A stretch of 64,000 bases of DNA from Paludisphaera mucosa (GTDB lineage: Bacteria > Planctomycetota > Planctomycetia > Isosphaerales > Isosphaeraceae): positions 1,302,001 to 1,366,000 of the forward strand of contig NZ_JARRAG010000002.1 of assembly GCF_029589435.1 (NCBI RefSeq), in the 5' to 3' direction. A program made the position numbers and the translations under genes. The notes beneath the pieces were generated by a model. That model was not told the origin of the DNA, ran no database searches, and saw only the letters and a list, made by a program, of their open reading frames with translations. Below are positions 1 through 9,231 of the stretch, piece after piece. Each line of letters opens with the position of its first letter. Position 1 is the stretch's first letter.

Positions 1-2268
1 GACCCGGCGGTCGGAGGTCAGCCGCTCGCGGTCGTCCTCGACCTGCCGCGTCCAGGTCGGGGCCGCCGGCCGCGTCCCGGGCGACAGCGGCGCGGGCGTC
101 GCGGCGCGGGACGGGGCGGGCGGCGGCGGCTGGTCGAGGATCGGGCCGCGGGCCCGCGCGAGGGCGGCGTCGTAGGTCTCGGGGATCGTGACCGTGAACG
201 TGCTGCCCCGGCCCGGCTCGCTCTCCAGGCGGATCTCGCCGCCGAGCAGCCGCGCCAGCTCGCGCGAGATCGAGAGGCCCAGGCCGGTCCCGCCGAACCG
301 GCGGTTCGTGGTGCCGTCGGCCTGGCGGAAGGCTTCGAAGACCACCCCGTGCTGCTCGCGGGCGATGCCGATGCCGGTGTCGGTCACGGCGAACGCGATC
401 CGGCCGTCGGCCGCGCGGCCGACGGCGATCGTCACCTCGCCGCGCGGGGTGAACTTCATCGCGTTCGAGAGCAGGTTCCGGAGCACCTGCTCGAACCGCT
501 GGCGGTCGGTGACGACGACCTCCGGGCAGCCGGGCGCGAGCTTCGCCTGGAACGCCAGCCCCTTCTGCGCGGCGACGGGCTCGAAGGTGCGGCGGAGGCC
601 GTCCATGAGCCGGGCGAGCGACACCGTCTCGGGCCGGATCTCCATGTGGCCCGCCTCGATCTTCGAGAGGTCGAGGATGTCGTTGATCAGGACGAGCAGG
701 TCGTTGCCCGCGGCCTGGATGGTCTCGGCGTACCGGACCTGCTCGTCCGACAGGTTCCCCTCGGGGTTGTCGGCGAGCAGCCGGGCCAGGATCAGCGACG
801 AGTTGAGCGGGGTCCGCAGCTCGTGCGACATGTTGGCCAGGAAGTCGGACTTGTACTGGCTGGCCTGCTCCAGGTCGCGGGCCTGCCGCAGCAGCGAGTC
901 CTTGGCGGAGACCAGCTCGTCGCGCTGGGCCTCCAGCATCGAGGCCTGCTCCTCCAGTTGCGCGTTGGTCTGCTCCAGCTCGGCCTGCTGGAGTTCGAGG
1001 CGGGTCTGCGACTCCTTGAGGGCCCTCCCCTGCTCCTCCAGCTCCTCGTTGGAGACCCGCAGCTCCTCGGACTGGGTCTGCAGCTCTTCGGACTGGCGCT
1101 GGGTCTCTTCCAGGAGATTCTGGAGGTGGAGCCGGTAGTTGGCCGACTTGACGGCGACGCCGACGGTGCCGGAGACCATCTCCAGGATCTGGATCGCGCG
1201 ATCGTCCAGCGGGTGGACGAAGCCCAGCTCGAGGACCCCCTTCACGGCCTCGTCGGCGACGAGCGGGGCGATGACCAGGTGCCGGGGCTTCCCCTTGCCG
1301 AGCGCCGAGCCGAAGGCCAGGTAGCCGTCGGGGACGTCGCGGACGACCGTGGTCCGGGCGTCGACGGCGGCCTGGCCGAGCAGGCCCTCGCCCGCGCCGA
1401 ACCGCTCGGGGGTGTCGCCCGGCGAGGGGACGCCCAGGGTGGCGACGCGGCGGTAGTCGGCGCCCGACTCGACGAAGAAGGCGCCGGCGTGGGCGTCGAG
1501 GTAGCCGGACAGGAACTTCAGCACGCTCTGGCCGAGCTGCGCCAGCCGCTGCTCGCCGACGATCGCCGCGCTCAGGCCGAGCTGGCCCGCGCGGAACCAG
1601 TCCTGGCGCCGCCGGATGAGCATCGATCGCCGCAGCAGGTAGCCCACCGTCAGCGACAGCAGGGCCCCCAGGACGCCCGTCAGGACGCCGCTGCCGACGG
1701 CCACCTGGTAGGCGAAGTCCATCTCGGCCAGCCGCCGGCCGCGTTCCGCCTCCTCCTCCCCCTGCATCTCGGCGACCAGGGCGCGGAGGGCGTCCATCGC
1801 CGCCTTGCCGCTGTCGTTCAGGACCACGGCCTGCGCGGCCTCGAAGCCCCGGGTCCGCCGCAGGTCCACGGTCTCGCCCAGCTCGCGGCGCTTGGCGTCG
1901 ATGTAGCCCCGCATGGCGGGGATCCGGGCGAGCTGGTCGGCGCTGTCGGCGAGCAGGGTCGAGAGGTCGTTGACGCGCCGGTCGATCTGGGCGAGGGCCG
2001 CCTGATAGGGTTCGAGATACCGCACGTCGCCGGTGAGGACGTAGCCGCGCTGGCCGGTCTCGGCGTCCTTCATGAGCGAGAAGACGTCGGCGAGCGTCGT
2101 GATGGTCCTGTGCGTGTGCATGACCAGCCGCGCGTTGCGGTAGAGCGTCCGCGTGTTGAGGTAGGCGATCAGGCCGCTGACCACGAAGACGGCCAGGACG
2201 GCGGCGACCCCGAGGAAGAGGCCCATGCCGGTCCCGCGTCCGGCGGCGGTCGATTGCTGGTCGGTCAT
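1..2268 (-). CDS. CHASE3/GAF hybrid-type sensor histidine kinase, 3' end cut by window edge
   Basis: The reading frame is open for 756 codons and leaves the window without a stop, so the carboxyl end is missing. An amino-terminal membrane segment (about residues 16-37) is followed by a CHASE3-like extracellular region that includes DAETGQRGYVLTGD, and then a second membrane segment (about 190-210). Next come a GAF-like domain, a long glutamine/glutamate-rich coiled coil, a HisKA box SHELRTPLN with phospho-acceptor His about 482, and an HATPase_c domain (DTGIGI; RRFGGTGLGLSIS). After that a proline-rich linker reaches VEDDRERLTSDRRV, the usual entry to receiver domains in this family. Receivers beyond the edge are therefore inferred. 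The role is membrane-bound signal sensing with phosphorelay output; the signal is unknown. The ATG has an AGGA-type ribosome site. A perfect inverted repeat sits 49-70 bases upstream. Confidence 0.93.
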   Translation of the reverse strand, partial: MTDQQSTAAGRGTGMGLFLGVAAVLAVFVVSGLIAYLNTRTLYRNARLVMHTHRTITTLADVFSLMKDAETGQRGYVLTGDVRYLEPYQAALAQIDRRVNDLSTLLADSADQLARIPAMRGYIDAKRRELGETVDLRRTRGFEAAQAVVLNDSGKAAMDALRALVAEMQGEEEAERGRRLAEMDFAYQVAVGSGVLTGVLGALLSLTVGYLLRRSMLIRRRQDWFRAGQLGLSAAIVGEQRLAQLGQSVLKFLSGYLDAHAGAFFVESGADYRRVATLGVPSPGDTPERFGAGEGLLGQAAVDARTTVVRDVPDGYLAFGSALGKGKPRHLVIAPLVADEAVKGVLELGFVHPLDDRAIQILEMVSGTVGVAVKSANYRLHLQNLLEETQRQSEELQTQSEELRVSNEELEEQGRALKESQTRLELQQAELEQTNAQLEEQASMLEAQRDELVSAKDSLLRQARDLEQASQYKSDFLANMSHELRTPLNSSLILARLLADNPEGNLSDEQVRYAETIQAAGNDLLVLINDILDLSKIEAGHMEIRPETVSLARLMDGLRRTFEPVAAQKGLAFQAKLAPGCPEVVVTDRQRFEQVLRNLLSNAMKFTPRGEVTIAVGRAADGRIAFAVTDTGIGIAREQHGVVFEAFRQADGTTNRRFGGTGLGLSISRELARLLGGEIRLESEPGRGSTFTVTIPETYDAALARARGPILDQPPPPAPSRAATPAPLSPGTRPAAPTWTRQVEDDRERLTSDRRV

Positions 2269-2316
2269 CGATCGTCCTGGGGTGTCAAAGGCTCATCCGC
2301 GGATCGTCGGCCCCCG

Positions 2317-2338
2317 CGGGCGTGGACCTCCACGCCCG
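2317..2338. promoter_or_regulatory. Perfect inverted repeat upstream of the sensor kinase
   Basis: CGGGCGTGGA is followed by CC and then its exact reverse complement TCCACGCCCG. The repeat lies 49-70 bases before the sensor kinase start, between it and the end of the DUF1501 gene. It could be an operator for a dimeric regulator or a hairpin in the kinase leader. GC-rich genomes produce such repeats by chance, so the function is open. Confidence 0.35.
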
Positions 2339-2527
2339 ACCGTAGCACGGGGCGTGCCGCTCTCCGCGATTGCGAGGGAGAGCGGCGAAGGGCCGCCGGC
2401 GGGATCGGCGCCGGGCCGTCGCGTCCGGGGGGCCTCGATGGGGCAGGCCGGAGGAATACGTTCGGACGTCCAGCATACCGGCCCCGACCTCGCGGCGGTA
2501 CGCCTCCGACGGCCGTCGCGCGGGGGC

Positions 2528-3955
2528 TCAGCCGAAGAGGCTGGTGATCGGCTCGCCGTCGGCGAGCTTGTAGGGGCGGCCCTGGGCGTCGCGGATCTCG
2601 CTGGCGGGGTCGAGGCCGAAGCGCCAGAAGATGGTGGCGGCGAGGTCGGCGGGCGAGACGGGGTCGGCGGTCGGGTAGGCGGCGAAGCGGTCGCTGGCGC
2701 CGTGCACCGCGCCGCCGCGGACGCCGCCGCCGGCGAGGGCCACGGTGTAGCAGTCGGGCCAGTGGTCGCGGCCGGCCTCCTTGTTGATCCGGGGCGTGCG
2801 GCCGAACTCGCCGAGGGCGACGATCAGGGTGCTCTCCAGCAGCCCGCGGGCGTCGAGGTCCTCGATCAGGGCCGAGAAGCCGCGGTCCATCGGCGGCAGC
2901 AGGTGCTCGCGGTGCTGCTGGAAGTTCTGGGCGTGCGAGTCCCAGTTCTGGCCCTGTTGGCGGAAGTCGTGGACGTTGACGAACGGGACGCCGGCCTCGA
3001 CCAGGCGGCGGGCCGCCAGCAGGTTTCGGCCCCGCAGGTTGCGGCCCTGGGCCTGCCCCGCCCCGTTCCCCGAGCCCTGGGCCCAGGGGCCGTCGACGGC
3101 CCCGTAGCGGGCCAGCACGCGCGGGTCCTCCCGGCCGACGTCGAGCGCGCGGGCGACGTCGTCCGAGGCCAGCAGGCGGTACGCCTTGTCGTAGTGCCGC
3201 CGCATCGCCGCCTCGTGGGGCGACTCGGACCGGCCCTCGATCGCGTCGAGCAGGTCGCGCCGCCGGCGGCGGCGGTCGGGGCCGACGCCCTCGGGGGCCG
3301 AGAGCAGCTCGGCGCGGTACGAGCCGGCCTCGGGGTCGCCCTCGATGCGGAAGGGGTCGTAGGCCGGGCCCAGGAAGCCGCCCCCCTGGCACGGGGTCTC
3401 GACCACGTTGTGGAACGCGAACGGCAGCGCGGCGCTGGCGACCGGCAGGTCGCGGTCGCGCATCATGTAGGCGACCGTCCCCCCCCAGCTCGGGAAGTGC
3501 TGGGGCACGGCGGCGAACAGCTCGAAGTCGCCCTGGGGGGGCAGCCGGCCGGTGAACGTGTGGATCGACGCCGGGTCGTGCAGCCGGTTCGTGTGGTGCA
3601 TGCTCCGGATCAGGGCGACCTTGTGCATCACCCGGGCCGTCATCGGCAGGTGCTCGGAGACCCGGATCCCCGGCTCGGAGGTGGCGATCGTCGCGAACTC
3701 GCCGCGGATCTCGGCGGGGGCGTCGGGCTTGGGATCGAACGTGTCGAGCTGGCTGGGCCCGCCGTAGTAGAAGATCGCGATGCACGAGCGGATCGGCGGC
3801 GACGCCCCGCCCCGGGCCGTCGGGACGGGCTTCGCCTCCGCCCGCGCGCGGAGCAGCCCCAGGAGGTCGAGGCCCAGCCCCGACGCCAGCGCCGAGGCCA
3901 GGACGCCGCGACGCGTCGGCGAGGCGTCATGGGGTCGCGTTCGATGAAGCGGCAT
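2528..3955 (-). CDS. DUF1501 protein (alkaline phosphatase/sulfatase-like fold, exported)
   Basis: This is a 475-residue protein of the DUF1501 family, which is abundant in planctomycetes and related to the alkaline phosphatase/sulfatase superfamily. The amino end has a twin-arginine-type export signal (PTRRGVLASALASGLGL), so it is probably secreted. Family landmarks are YYGGPSQLDTFDPKP near residue 65, VALGEFGRTPRINK in the last third, and the GRDHWP stretch shortly after. The substrate is unknown. These genes usually sit beside a DUF1549/DUF1553 cytochrome-like gene, and none is adjacent here. The ATG at 3955 follows an AGGGG ribosome site by 8 bases. The gene runs divergently from the glycoside hydrolase at 4144, with 188 bases between them. 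Confidence 0.93.
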   Translation of the reverse strand: MPLHRTRPHDASPTRRGVLASALASGLGLDLLGLLRARAEAKPVPTARGGASPPIRSCIAIFYYGGPSQLDTFDPKPDAPAEIRGEFATIATSEPGIRVSEHLPMTARVMHKVALIRSMHHTNRLHDPASIHTFTGRLPPQGDFELFAAVPQHFPSWGGTVAYMMRDRDLPVASAALPFAFHNVVETPCQGGGFLGPAYDPFRIEGDPEAGSYRAELLSAPEGVGPDRRRRRRDLLDAIEGRSESPHEAAMRRHYDKAYRLLASDDVARALDVGREDPRVLARYGAVDGPWAQGSGNGAGQAQGRNLRGRNLLAARRLVEAGVPFVNVHDFRQQGQNWDSHAQNFQQHREHLLPPMDRGFSALIEDLDARGLLESTLIVALGEFGRTPRINKEAGRDHWPDCYTVALAGGGVRGGAVHGASDRFAAYPTADPVSPADLAATIFWRFGLDPASEIRDAQGRPYKLADGEPITSLFG

Positions 3956-4008
3956 GAGGTCCCCTTCGACACTCGGATTCGACGGATGTTCAACAAATAG
4001 CCGAGCGC

Positions 4009-4033
4009 CGGCCGCCGCGCCAAGGGGCGGCCG
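4009..4033. promoter_or_regulatory. GC-rich inverted repeat in a divergent promoter region
   Basis: CGGCCGCC and GGCGGCCG form an 8-base inverted repeat around a 9-base centre. It lies in the 188-base gap between the divergent DUF1501 and glycoside hydrolase genes. It may be an operator or only a consequence of high GC; there is no further support. Confidence 0.2.
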
Positions 4034-4143
4034 CGGGCGGCTTCCGGCGGGGATCGGCGATCGGGTACGATGCGCGGGGGAGTCGGGCGGCCGTCGGGGG
4101 GCCGCGAGGGCTCGCCGAGCATGGTCCCGCCGGAGCCCTTGCG

Positions 4144-6798
4144 ATGAAGCCTCGCGTGTTCTACTCGCTCTCGCCGGTCGTCGCCCTGGGCCTGGCCTGG
4201 TCGCTCCACCTGCTCGCGGCGGCGGCGGCCCAGCGGGCCGAAGGGCCCGCGCCCAAAATCGAGGGCCGGGACTGGACCTGGCGGATCCAGCCCGACGGCG
4301 GCGTGCGGGTCCTCTGCAAGGGATCCGTGGTCCTGGAGTCGAGCCAGGTCTACTGGGGGGCGAAGTGGGCCTGGAGCGGGGCGCCCGACGCCGCGTTCAA
4401 GCCCGGGGCCGACGGCGGCGGGACGCTGACGGCGACCGTCCCGGGGCTCAAGACCGCGATCGCCGGGGCGTATCGCTCGCCGCGGCCGAACGTCCTGGAG
4501 ATGGAGCTGAAGTACACCTCGACCGAGGCCCTCGCCGGGGTGGTGGGCGGCGGCCTGCACTGGACGTTCCGGCCCCAGTCCCCGGTGCTCGGCGGCCGCG
4601 CGGGGGCGCCGACGGTCCCGCCGGGGGGCCTGGGCTGGACGTGGGAGCCGGCGCGGGGGGCGACGATCCACCTGGCGGTCGCGCCCGCGCTGGCGAAGGT
4701 CGAGGACCGGGGCGGGGTCCGCTTGTACCTGCTGTCCGAGCGGATCGACCCGGGGACGAAGACGTTCCGCATGACCCTGACCCTCCCCGAGGGCGCGACC
4801 CGCGAGCCGAGGCTCGAGGAGCGCTACGACCCGGCGACCCCCGAACGCTGGTTCTCGGGGGCGATGGCCTGGGACGCGAGCCCGGTCGACCTGCGGTTCC
4901 TCAACGCCGACGACCGGCCCGCGGGGCGTCGGGGGCCGGTGCGGGCGGCCGGCGACGGCCTCGTCCTGGGCGACGGGACCCCCGCGCGGTTCTGGGGGGC
5001 CAACCTCGCGGCCTACGCCCTCTTCGCGTCGCCCCGCGAGGCCGTCGCGCCCCAGGCGCGGCGGATGGCGCAGATGGGCTTCAACCTGATGCGGATCCAC
5101 CACCACGACTCGTCGTGGGTGACCCCCAACGCCTTCGGCGTCCGGTCCAAATCCACGCGCCGCCTCGACCCGGCCGCGATGGAGACGCTCGACTGGTGGA
5201 TCAAGTGCCTCAAGGACGAGGGGATCTACGTCTGGCTCGACCTCCACGTCGGCCGCACGATCCAGCCCGACGACGGCCTGACGGAGGGCAAGGACGAGGT
5301 CGCCCAGGCCAAGGGCGCCCTGATCGGCTTCTCCTACTTCAACGCCGAGATCCAGGGCCTCATGCGCGAGTTCCAGGAGGCCTACCTGGCCCACGTCAAC
5401 GCCCACACCGGCCTGGCCTACAAGGACGACCCGGCCGTGGCCGCCGTGCTCGTCACCAACGAGAACGACCTGAACACCCATTATGGGACCATGTTCATCC
5501 CCGTGGCGAACCGGCCCTCCCACACGGCCCGGTTCACGAAGGAGTACCAGGCGTTCGCCCGCGAATACGACCTGCCCGAGGGCGAGATGGCGAAGACCTG
5601 GCAGCCCGGCCCCAGCAAGCTCTTCCTCGCCGACGCCGAGCATCGCTTCAACGGGACCTTCCTCGACGACCTGCGACGCCTGGGGCTCCGGGCCCTGACC
5701 GCGACGACCAACTACTGGGGCAACACGGGGCTGTTCAGCCTCCCGGGCCTCTGCGACGGCGACGTCGTCGACGTTCATTCGTACGGCCTCGCCGAGGCGC
5801 TCGGGACCGACCCCCGGTACGAGGCGAACTACATCTCGTGGACCGCCGCGGCGCAGGTGGCCGGCAAGCCGCTGACCGTCTCCGAGTGGAACGCCCCCTT
5901 CCCCATCGACGACCGCTTCACCGCGCCGCTCTACATGGCGTCCCTGGCCGCGTTCCAGGGCTGGGACGCGCCCATGATCTACAGCTACTCCTTCGAGCGC
6001 CTCGTCAAGCCCCAGGGGCCCTCGGTCTGGTCCACCTACTACGACCCCGCGCTCGCGGGCGTGATGCCGGCGGCGGCCCTGCTCTACCGCCGCGGCCAGG
6101 TCGCGCCGGCCCGCACGACCTACCACCTGGCGCTCACGCCGGCGCAGCTCTTCGACCGCAACCTTACGCCCGAATCCGCGGCCGCGCTGCGCACGATCGC
6201 CGAGCAGGGCCGCCTGACGATCGGCCTGCCCAAGGTCCGCGAGCTCCCCTGGCTGAAGCCGAGCCCGGTCCCCGAGGGGGCGACGGTGGTCGACGACCCC
6301 GACCGCGACATGATCCCCGAGGGGGCGACGTCCGTCCGCTCCGACACCGGCCAGCTCGTCCGCGACTGGAAGCGGGGCGTGCAGGTGATCGACGCGCCCC
6401 AGTGCCAGGCGGCCTCGGGCTGGATCGGCGGCGAGCCGATCGCCACGACCGACGCCCGCTTCGAGATGCTGACCAAGAAGGCCGTCGTCGCCCTCAACAG
6501 CGTGGACGACCGGCCGCTGGCGAAGTCCCGGTTCATCCTGATCACCGCCGTCGCCCGCGCCGTGGCCGACCCGACCAAGCGCTCGGCGTTCGCCTCCGAG
6601 CCGGTCATCGGCACCGTCTCGCTGAAGACCGAGGCGACCGACCTGGAGCTGCTCGCCCTGGCCCCCGACGGCCGCATCGCCGGCCGCTCCCGCCCCAGGA
6701 CCCTCGACGGCGCCCTCCGCATCATCCTCCCCGACGCCGGCGGCACCCACTGGTACGTCCTCAAGCCCCGCGCCCCCGACGCCGCTCCGAAGCCGTGA
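4144..6798 (+). CDS. Secreted clan GH-A (GH5-like) glycoside hydrolase
   Basis: This 884-residue protein begins with a signal peptide (hydrophobic VVALGLAWSLHLLAAAAA). The first third looks like a beta-sandwich. The middle is a TIM-barrel glycosidase of clan GH-A type: it has GDGTPARFWGANLAAY, then NLMRIHHHD, a probable acid/base Glu in LVTNENDLN and a probable nucleophile Glu in LTVSEWNAPFP. The tail of about 220 residues (from RELPWLKPSPVPEG) looks like a separate beta-rich domain. It probably cleaves a polysaccharide or glycoside outside the cytoplasm; the substrate and exact CAZy family cannot be read from sequence alone. The start is supported by GGAG 9 bases upstream. It is monocistronic, and its stop is 12 bases from the stop of the convergent kinase. 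Confidence 0.85.
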   Translation: MKPRVFYSLSPVVALGLAWSLHLLAAAAAQRAEGPAPKIEGRDWTWRIQPDGGVRVLCKGSVVLESSQVYWGAKWAWSGAPDAAFKPGADGGGTLTATVPGLKTAIAGAYRSPRPNVLEMELKYTSTEALAGVVGGGLHWTFRPQSPVLGGRAGAPTVPPGGLGWTWEPARGATIHLAVAPALAKVEDRGGVRLYLLSERIDPGTKTFRMTLTLPEGATREPRLEERYDPATPERWFSGAMAWDASPVDLRFLNADDRPAGRRGPVRAAGDGLVLGDGTPARFWGANLAAYALFASPREAVAPQARRMAQMGFNLMRIHHHDSSWVTPNAFGVRSKSTRRLDPAAMETLDWWIKCLKDEGIYVWLDLHVGRTIQPDDGLTEGKDEVAQAKGALIGFSYFNAEIQGLMREFQEAYLAHVNAHTGLAYKDDPAVAAVLVTNENDLNTHYGTMFIPVANRPSHTARFTKEYQAFAREYDLPEGEMAKTWQPGPSKLFLADAEHRFNGTFLDDLRRLGLRALTATTNYWGNTGLFSLPGLCDGDVVDVHSYGLAEALGTDPRYEANYISWTAAAQVAGKPLTVSEWNAPFPIDDRFTAPLYMASLAAFQGWDAPMIYSYSFERLVKPQGPSVWSTYYDPALAGVMPAAALLYRRGQVAPARTTYHLALTPAQLFDRNLTPESAAALRTIAEQGRLTIGLPKVRELPWLKPSPVPEGATVVDDPDRDMIPEGATSVRSDTGQLVRDWKRGVQVIDAPQCQAASGWIGGEPIATTDARFEMLTKKAVVALNSVDDRPLAKSRFILITAVARAVADPTKRSAFASEPVIGTVSLKTEATDLELLALAPDGRIAGRSRPRTLDGALRIILPDAGGTHWYVLKPRAPDAAPKP

Positions 6799-6810
6799 GG
6801 ACGATGGTGG

Positions 6811-9228
6811 CTAGGGCTTCGGGAGGGCCGCCAGGCGGTTCTGGCAGTTTTGGAGGGCGGTCCGGATCGTCGGATCGTCGGGAGCGCCGGCGACCGCCCG
6901 CCGGTACGCCTGGATCGCCAACTCCAGGGTCCGCCTGACAGTCGGGATGTCCTCGCGTTTCCAGGCGTTCTTGTTCTCCTGGACATACGCGTGGCCGAGC
7001 ATGGCGTGGGAATATGGGTCTCCGGGACGCTCGCGCAACAGGCTTCTCGCGATCGCCGACGTCATCGCGGCGGTCGCGTCCGCCTGATCGATCCGGCCGC
7101 ACTTGCGTTGCTCCGTCGCCAGGAGGAACAGTTCGCCATGAAGTCCATTGATCCCCTGCGACCAGATCGTAGCCTCCCTCCCGGACTTCTCGTGGAAGGT
7201 CATGAGAAGCCTCACGAGACGGTCGGCCTCGCGATCGAAGGCTTTCGGATCGGGCGGGCCGAGGACCTCGTTGCAGCGCCAGTGGCGAATTTCCTGGCGG
7301 AACCAGGTTTCCGCCCCATTTTGAAGGGCCTCGAGGTGCGCGAGTATCGAGAAAGGGACGAACGAGCCCTTCGAGGATGTCAGATCCTCGATCAGGCGAC
7401 GGGCTTCGTGCCAGCGCTCAAGCTCGCTGAGGGCGTTGGCCTTCTGAAGGATCTCGTCCGGTCGGCTGGGGTTGAACGACGTGAGCGGTGCGAGCAACGC
7501 CGTCCGGGACTCATGTGCCCGAGCCGCGTTCGCGCCGTCGCCGACCGCGCCACACGCAGCCTCGGCCTTCCGGTAATGACCGGCGAGAACCAAGGCTAAC
7601 CGCCCCCGCTGTGGATACTGGCTCGTGTCGGCCAGGATGAGCGAGGTCGCCCGGTCCAAATAGTCCAGCGCCTCTTGAACCCGCCCCGCCTCCAATTCCA
7701 GCCTGCCGACCTCGCAATGAGCACCGGGCTCGGCCCAGGGGTATTTCGCCCGCACACCCTCGCGCGTCAGGCATTCGCGAAGCAGATCCAACATCTCCCG
7801 GCCGGCGACTCGCGCCTCGTCGAAGCGTTTCAGCGCACTCAGCCGACCCGCGACCTGGCCGTCGAAGAGGCTTAATTGGATCAAGAGTTCGGCGTCGACC
7901 CCCGGGATCGCCCGCACGGCGCCGATCTGTTCGCGCAGGATGCCGGCCGTCTGCGTCAGCCTCTCACCCGCCAGCGGCTGGTGACCATAGTAGGTGGCCA
8001 GTACCAGGGAGGTGAACTGTTTCATCCCCGTCGTCGCGAGCGCCAGGTGCCGCTCGGCTTCGCGCTTGGCGGCGACGATCGAGGCGACGCCGACGGCCAG
8101 CGCGAGGGCCGCCGCGACGACCGAGGCCGAGGCCCAGGGGTGTCGCTTGACGAGCCGCCAGGTGCGCGTCGCGAGCGGGACCGGGCGGGCCAGGATGGGG
8201 CGGCCGTCGAGACGGCGACGGAGGTCGTCGGCGAGCGCGGCGGCCGAGGCGTAGCGGCGGTGGGGCTCCTTCCGCAGGCACTTCATGACGATGGTGTCGA
8301 GGTCGCGGTCGACCCGCGAGTTGACGGCCCGGGGCGAGGCCGGCTCCTGGTCGCGGACCTGTTCGAGGGTCTCGAACACGGTGGCCGCGCGGAACGGCGG
8401 CCGGCCGGTGAGGGCCTCGTAGAGGATCGCGCCCAGGGCGTGCACGTCGGCCGCCGGCCCGAGCCCGTCGGGGCCGAAGATCTGCTCCGGGGCCATGTAC
8501 GACGGCGTCCCCCGAGGGCCGGCGAGGCTCGACGCCGTGGTGCCCGGGCCCTCGCCGGGCCGGGCCAGGCCGAAGTCGGCGACCCGGGGCGTCGTCGCGG
8601 CCGAGGGGGGGCCGGGAGGGCCGTCGACGAGGATGTTGGACGGCTTCAGGTCGAGGTGTAGCAGGCCGCAGGCGTGGACGTGCTCGACGCCGAGCGCCAC
8701 CGCCGCCACCAACGCGGCCGCGTCGCGGGGCGGCAGCGGGCCGTCCATCCGCTCCCGCAGCGATCCGCCGGGGACGTACTCCAGGACCAGGTAAAGCCAG
8801 CCGCCGGCCTCGCCGTACTCGTGCAGCGACACGACGTTCGGGTGCCGGACGCTCGACGCCGCCCGCGCCTCGGCGAGCCACCGCCGCCGCGCGCCGGGGT
8901 CGTCGCCCGGGCCCGCGTCGCCCCCCACGACCTTGAGCGCGACGAGCCGGTCCAGCCCGTCCCGACGCGCGAGGTAGACCACGCCCATCGCGCCCCGGCC
9001 CAGCTCCCGCTCGATCGCGAAGCCGGGGATCTGCGGCGGCGCGCCGCGGCGCGGGGGGCGGCCCAGGTCGTCCGCGAGGGTGGACGGCCAGTTCCAGGCC
9101 CTCGATTCCAGCTCCGACTGGCAGCGCAGGCAGCCGGCGATGTGGACTTCGAGGTCGGCGTACCGCCCCGGTTCGAGGTCGTCGTCGGCCAGCTGCAGCA
9201 GGGTCTCGTCCGACGGGCAGTCTTGCAT
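6811..9228 (-). CDS. Transmembrane Ser/Thr protein kinase with amino-terminal zinc-binding motif
   Basis: This is an 805-residue PknB-like kinase. Residues 1-40 carry the HxxxCxxC motif of zinc-binding anti-sigma factors (His29, Cys33, Cys36). The kinase domain spans about 68-345: Gly loop GRGAMGVVY, Lys99 in VALK, catalytic loop HLDLKPSN (Leu replaces the Arg of HRD, catalytic Asp193 kept), DFG at 218 and APE in SYMAPEQ. One membrane helix lies at about 366-387. The last 400 residues are helical and TPR-like. It starts 3 bases after the stop of the ECF sigma gene, so the two form an operon. Kinases linked to ECF sigma factors are known in planctomycetes. Here the kinase may also bind the sigma factor directly; that part is inference. 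Confidence 0.92.
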   Translation of the reverse strand: MQDCPSDETLLQLADDDLEPGRYADLEVHIAGCLRCQSELESRAWNWPSTLADDLGRPPRRGAPPQIPGFAIERELGRGAMGVVYLARRDGLDRLVALKVVGGDAGPGDDPGARRRWLAEARAASSVRHPNVVSLHEYGEAGGWLYLVLEYVPGGSLRERMDGPLPPRDAAALVAAVALGVEHVHACGLLHLDLKPSNILVDGPPGPPSAATTPRVADFGLARPGEGPGTTASSLAGPRGTPSYMAPEQIFGPDGLGPAADVHALGAILYEALTGRPPFRAATVFETLEQVRDQEPASPRAVNSRVDRDLDTIVMKCLRKEPHRRYASAAALADDLRRRLDGRPILARPVPLATRTWRLVKRHPWASASVVAAALALAVGVASIVAAKREAERHLALATTGMKQFTSLVLATYYGHQPLAGERLTQTAGILREQIGAVRAIPGVDAELLIQLSLFDGQVAGRLSALKRFDEARVAGREMLDLLRECLTREGVRAKYPWAEPGAHCEVGRLELEAGRVQEALDYLDRATSLILADTSQYPQRGRLALVLAGHYRKAEAACGAVGDGANAARAHESRTALLAPLTSFNPSRPDEILQKANALSELERWHEARRLIEDLTSSKGSFVPFSILAHLEALQNGAETWFRQEIRHWRCNEVLGPPDPKAFDREADRLVRLLMTFHEKSGREATIWSQGINGLHGELFLLATEQRKCGRIDQADATAAMTSAIARSLLRERPGDPYSHAMLGHAYVQENKNAWKREDIPTVRRTLELAIQAYRRAVAGAPDDPTIRTALQNCQNRLAALPKP

Positions 9229-9231
9229 GGT

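Noticed and set aside
3640-6750. A minus-strand frame of more than 1000 codons opposite the glycoside hydrolase
   Set aside because: It is the mirror of a real gene in GC-rich DNA: rich in Arg, Gly, Val and Asp, without motifs, and in conflict with the well-supported plus-strand gene.
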